Shown here: piece by piece, positions 46,804-48,640 of the stretch | How the letters are laid out: every line of letters begins with the position of its first letter | How positions within the stretch are numbered: the first letter of the stretch is position 1 | DNA from: a virus | Strand: one strand, 5' to 3' | IMG/VR virus record: IMGVR_UViG_3300021417_000001 | Span: 1 to 48,640 of that record | Length of the DNA: 48,640 nucleotides | Position numbers and translations under genes: made by a program | The notes under the pieces: generated by a model | What the model was told of the DNA's origin: nothing | Database searches by the model: none | The model's input: the letters and a program-made list of their open reading frames with translations, nothing else

Positions 46804-47529
46804 TTAAGCACGCATCGGGATGACGTTGTCGTCGGCCTCGTCCAGATCTGCGAGCTTGCGCTCGAATTCTGCGATGGCTTTCTTGTCCCGTAACTTCTGC
46901 TGCCGCTTCTGAGCGCGGCGTTGTGGCTTGGTCAGACCCTTCGTGGAAGGGGTGGCCAGCGCATAGAGCCCGCCGATCTTCACCAGCTCGAACAGCGCGA
47001 GCAGGATGTAGATGATGCCTTCAGGAGGCGGGGCAGACTTCAAGGCTTCCAGCTCCTTGGCGTCTGCTGTCTTCTGACGGCTCTCATAACGTGCGAGGTT
47101 CATTTCGGAGTCGTCGGCAATGTAGATCGCCTTGTACTCGTCAGCGACACCTTGGGCCGCTTCAGCGCGAGCCTGAAGGGCTTTGTGGTTGGCGTCGGCC
47201 TCAAGGAACAATGTGCTGAAAGCCTTGTGACCGCTGAGAACGCATCCCGTGATGGCAAGCGCCAGGATGATGCTGGAAAGGCGAGCCTTCCAGAAACGGT
47301 TGTTCTCATAATCCGCAACGATGTGCCGAAGCGACAGAGCTGCGATGACCTCGCCTGATGCGATCACTGTCCCGAACACGATGCTGGTGAGCAGTGCCGG
47401 GAACATCTGTGATGCGCCGTAGACGTTAAGAGTGGCGGACCCGAAGGCCGCAACGATGATGGCGATTGCCGTGACCTTGCGGCCCTCGAAGTCTTGTAGA
47501 AAGCGTGAGGAGTTTTTAGATTGTGACAT
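46804..47529 (-). CDS. Four-TM membrane protein with coiled-coil and basic tail
   Basis: 241 residues from the ATG at 47529, which has GGAGA six bases upstream; a longer frame to 47595 runs through the leader hairpins. TM segments near 20-40 (TAIAIIVAAFGSATLNVYGA), 44-64 (FPALLTSIVFGTVIASGEVI), 85-105 (ARLSSIILALAITGCVLSGH) and 172-190 (GIIYILLALFELVKIGGLYA). A charged helical segment lies between TM3 and TM4, and the C-terminus is Lys/Arg/Gln-rich (KPQRRAQKRQQKLRDKKAIA). Not recognised; expected in lysogens, so possibly an exclusion or conversion factor. Confidence 0.8.
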   Translation of the reverse strand: MSQSKNSSRFLQDFEGRKVTAIAIIVAAFGSATLNVYGASQMFPALLTSIVFGTVIASGEVIAALSLRHIVADYENNRFWKARLSSIILALAITGCVLSGHKAFSTLFLEADANHKALQARAEAAQGVADEYKAIYIADDSEMNLARYESRQKTADAKELEALKSAPPPEGIIYILLALFELVKIGGLYALATPSTKGLTKPQRRAQKRQQKLRDKKAIAEFERKLADLDEADDNVIPMRA

Positions 47530-47547
47530 GGTGCTTCTCCGTAAGCA

Positions 47548-47602
47548 GCGCCTTGCGGCGCGGTGTCTGGCGGGTCCGATCCGCCAGCGCCCCACCGGGG
47601 CG
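47548..47602 (-). other. Triple-hairpin leader of the membrane-protein gene
   Basis: Three perfect stem-loops lie almost end to end: 47548-47561 (GCGCC stem; on the minus strand the loop is GCAA, a GNRA tetraloop), 47567-47587 (CTGGCGG/CCGCCAG, 7-base loop) and 47588-47602 (CGCCCC/GGGGCG, 3-base loop). They form a compact structured RNA in the untranslated region before the ribosome site of the gene at 47529. No T-run follows, so they are not terminators. Could be a regulatory or stabilising RNA element. Confidence 0.55.
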
Positions 47603-47734
47603 GGACAAAGCGTGTGTCGCTCTCTCCGGCTCCGGGTGTCTTCATCATTGTCAAACAGCTGAGGGGGTAGGCCCTCACCCCAAAACCCCGCCAGCTTGGG
47701 GCTGGTCGGGGCGCTTTGGTCGGTGCCGGTCTGG

Positions 47735-47830
47735 CTAGCTGGTCCGGAAACACTTGCGGCCGAAATACTTGGGGGCCTCTTTTTCGTGTTCGTGATCCGG
47801 CTGGTGCTCGGCGGTCTTGCTATCGGTCAT
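47735..47830 (-). CDS. 31-residue peptide at the head of the cargo operon
   Basis: From the second ATG (47830), which has GAGGAG six bases upstream on the minus strand; the first ATG (47836) would add two residues. Product MTDSKTAEHQPDHEHEKEAP plus KYFGRKCFRTS: acidic and His-rich first half, basic second half with one Cys. It stands about 20 bases after the predicted transcription start and before the structured leader. It may be a real small protein or a leader peptide. Confidence 0.5.
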   Translation of the reverse strand: MTDSKTAEHQPDHEHEKEAPKYFGRKCFRTS

Positions 47831-47855
47831 CGTCATCTCCTCTTCCGATGGTTAA

Positions 47856-47884
47856 AATATAGCGCCATGCTAAATAAAATACAA
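47856..47884 (-). promoter_or_regulatory. Promoter of the leftward cargo operon
   Basis: On the minus strand TTGTAT (47884-47879), 17 bp, TATATT (47861-47856). The spacer contains operator site A (GCGCCATGCTAAA on the plus strand, 47862-47874). The region is sharply AT-rich against the 60% GC surroundings. Repression by the small HTH protein encoded divergently is inferred. Confidence 0.68.
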
Positions 47885-47966
47885 GAGAAAACTTTAGCGT
47901 TATGATAAATTTTCTTTTGCCGGGATCAGAGAGTAAAGAAAACAAAGACTTGCGCGCCACGCTAAA
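47862..47966. promoter_or_regulatory. Operator cluster between divergent cargo genes
   Basis: Three related 13-bp sites: A at 47862-47874 (minus strand TTTAGCATGGCGC), B at 47893-47905 (plus strand TTTAGCGTTATGA) and C at 47954-47966 (minus strand TTTAGCGTGGCGC). A and C differ at one base; B shares the TTTAGCG half. C sits just upstream of the HTH gene and A inside the opposite promoter, so one regulator could control both directions. Confidence 0.6.
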
Positions 47967-47984
47967 CATTAATAGTGTGTTTCC

Positions 47985-48191
47985 ATGATGACTGGTGACG
48001 AACTTCGCGCCTTCCGGAAGGCTAAAGAGATGAAGCAGGCGGAGTTCGGTGCCTGGCTGGCCGAGCAGCTCGGTCAGGAACGTCCATATGCGCCGAGTGA
48101 AGTCAGCTCATGGGAGAAGGGGCACCGAGATGTCAGCTATGCGGTTCAGGCAGCGGTCTATCGGGCGCTGTGGCAAGAGGCCAAATCCTAG
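47985..48191 (+). CDS. Small XRE-family HTH regulator
   Basis: 68 residues. A helix-turn-helix of XRE type (DELRAFRKAKEMKQAEFGAW, then PSEVSSWEKGHRDVSYAVQA) and little else, so it is a minimal DNA-binding protein. Two ATG codons stand in a row (47985, 47988) with no Shine-Dalgarno sequence; the start may be close to the 5' end of the message. It faces the leftward operon and its own promoter region carries the TTTAGCRTGGCGC sites, implying autoregulation and control of the cargo operon. Confidence 0.8.
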   Translation: MMTGDELRAFRKAKEMKQAEFGAWLAEQLGQERPYAPSEVSSWEKGHRDVSYAVQAAVYRALWQEAKS

Positions 48192-48233
48192 TGATTTTTC
48201 GCAACCTGTAATCAGGACGAGCGATTCAGCCGC

Positions 48234-48422
48234 ATGACCGACTTTGCACACGACCTTTCGGTGGCGCTGGCCACCTGCCCGAAACGGTATTTCGATCAGG
48301 CCAGATCAAAGAACCCGCTGGAAGCCGATGAGGGCAGGTCGGCGATCGCGCGTCATTGCGCGGAACGGATGCCCAAATGGCAGGGCAAGCCGCCGGCACC
48401 TCACCATTCAGCTGGACGGTAG
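48234..48422 (+). CDS. Small hypothetical protein at the right end
   Basis: 62 residues with G/C-ending codons in the genome's style (TDFAHDLSVALATCPKRYFD, QARSKNPLEADEGRSAIARH). It has a weak ribosome site (GGACGAG, rather far upstream). It follows the HTH gene by 42 bp in the same direction. No family was recognised. Confidence 0.48.
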   Translation: MTDFAHDLSVALATCPKRYFDQARSKNPLEADEGRSAIARHCAERMPKWQGKPPAPHHSAGR

Positions 48423-48589
48423 GCGACAGGAGTGCCCGTGCGCAGCGAGCACCTTTAGTGAACAAAACGCCCAGATATTGCCCGTTTCTGTTTGAACGTT
48501 TCTGAACTGTTCTGCACGATCCTGCACATAGTCCACAGCCGCAAGGGGCCTGTGAAATGGCGGAACCTGTTGCAAATATTGTTGGAGAG
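48423..48589. other. Non-coding attP-arm region
   Basis: No gene is seen. Between 48484 and 48527 are GTTTCTG (48484), GTTTCTG (48498), the related TGTTCTG (48508), and CTGCAC twice (48512, 48522). Short direct repeats near the core site are what integrase arm-type binding sites look like. The other att flank has no room for them, because int ends 5 bp from attL. Confidence 0.45.
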
Positions 48590-48640
48590 CTGGTGCCGCG
48601 AGGGAGAATTGAACTCCCGGCCTCATCATTACCAATGATG
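48590..48640 (-). repeat. attR: attR core: 3' part of the host tRNA-Thr(GGT)
   Basis: Identical to positions 1-51. The tRNA reads leftward; its encoded CCA is at 48593-48591 and the anticodon GGT lies near the window end. The 5' half of the tRNA must lie beyond the window, so the functional tRNA gene is expected on this side, restored by the phage-borne 3' part. Confidence 0.93.

Larger units (their letters stand above)
1..48640. mobile_element. Complete prophage, lambda-like siphovirus organisation
   Basis: Bounded by identical 51-bp repeats (1-51 and 48590-48640) that match the 3' part of a tRNA gene, with an integrase next to the left one. It contains all expected modules in order: integration, recombination, repressor switch, replication, packaging, head, tail and lysis. 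The tape measure (775 residues) with G/GT chaperones and no sheath, baseplate or contractile-tail genes indicates a long non-contractile tail. At about 0.15 nm per tape-measure residue the tail would be roughly 115 nm (rule of thumb, inference). Genes look intact throughout, so the prophage may be functional. Confidence 0.96.

Noticed and set aside
47364-47753. Minus-strand 129-residue frame over the leader of the cargo membrane-protein gene.
   Set aside because: It runs through the three hairpins and into the membrane-protein gene in another frame; Pro/Arg-rich, with no ribosome site.

Overview
The window is a complete temperate phage genome, integrated as a prophage and cut exactly at its two attachment sites. 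An identical 51-bp sequence occupies positions 1-51 and 48590-48640. On the minus strand it reads as the 3' part of a tRNA, from the anticodon arm (loop TTGGTAA, anticodon GGT, Thr) through the T arm to an encoded CCA. A tyrosine integrase ends 5 bp inside the left copy. A GcrA-family regulator, high GC with G/C-ending codons, and ATGA/TGATG-coupled genes point to an alphaproteobacterial host of the GcrA/CcrM-containing kind (Caulobacterales, Hyphomonadaceae, Rhodobacterales or Rhizobiales). The genus cannot be told from this sequence.

Layout: (1) 57-11645, leftward early operon: accessory nucleic-acid genes (zinc-finger protein, DUF5131, endonuclease VII-like, ASCH-like), a DnaQ-like exonuclease, a RecT annealing protein with a PD-(D/E)XK nuclease of the DUF3799 type, several small proteins, then a candidate Xis and Int at the far end. 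(2) 11646-12884, the switch: PL and PR, each TTGACT-N17 with the same 7-bp operator units in the spacer, flank an S24-type repressor that is translationally coupled to a two-TM membrane protein. (3) 12879-23135, rightward early operon: Cro-like and other regulators, RuvC-like resolvase, MT-A70 and C5-cytosine methyltransferases, DnaB-like helicase, a winged-helix replication protein whose gene carries 22-bp iterons (probable origin), two nuclease-fold proteins, GcrA. (4) 23136-23300, a late control region with a promoter, a GANTC site and a leader hairpin. (5) 23301-43003, late operon of a long-tailed siphovirus: terminase, portal, protease with nested scaffold, capsid, connectors, an Acb2-like anti-CBASS protein, tail chaperones G/GT with a -1 frameshift site, tape measure, tail tip and fibre. 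(6) 43282-46493, DUF1353, GH108 endolysin, a lipoprotein and small membrane proteins (lysis). (7) 46800-48589, a separately regulated cargo module: a small HTH regulator facing a leftward peptide and four-TM membrane protein, then the right attachment region.

The logic is lambda-like. A repressor holds PL and PR. PL drives recombination and excision. PR drives replication and DNA modification. A promoter at about 23.2 kb then drives morphogenesis and lysis. Points most worth a second look are the Acb2 homologue, the GcrA homologue combined with a GANTC site at the late promoter, the tandem 7-bp operators, the iterons inside the replication gene, the nested scaffold start, and the self-contained regulator/peptide/membrane-protein module with a triple-hairpin leader at the right end.
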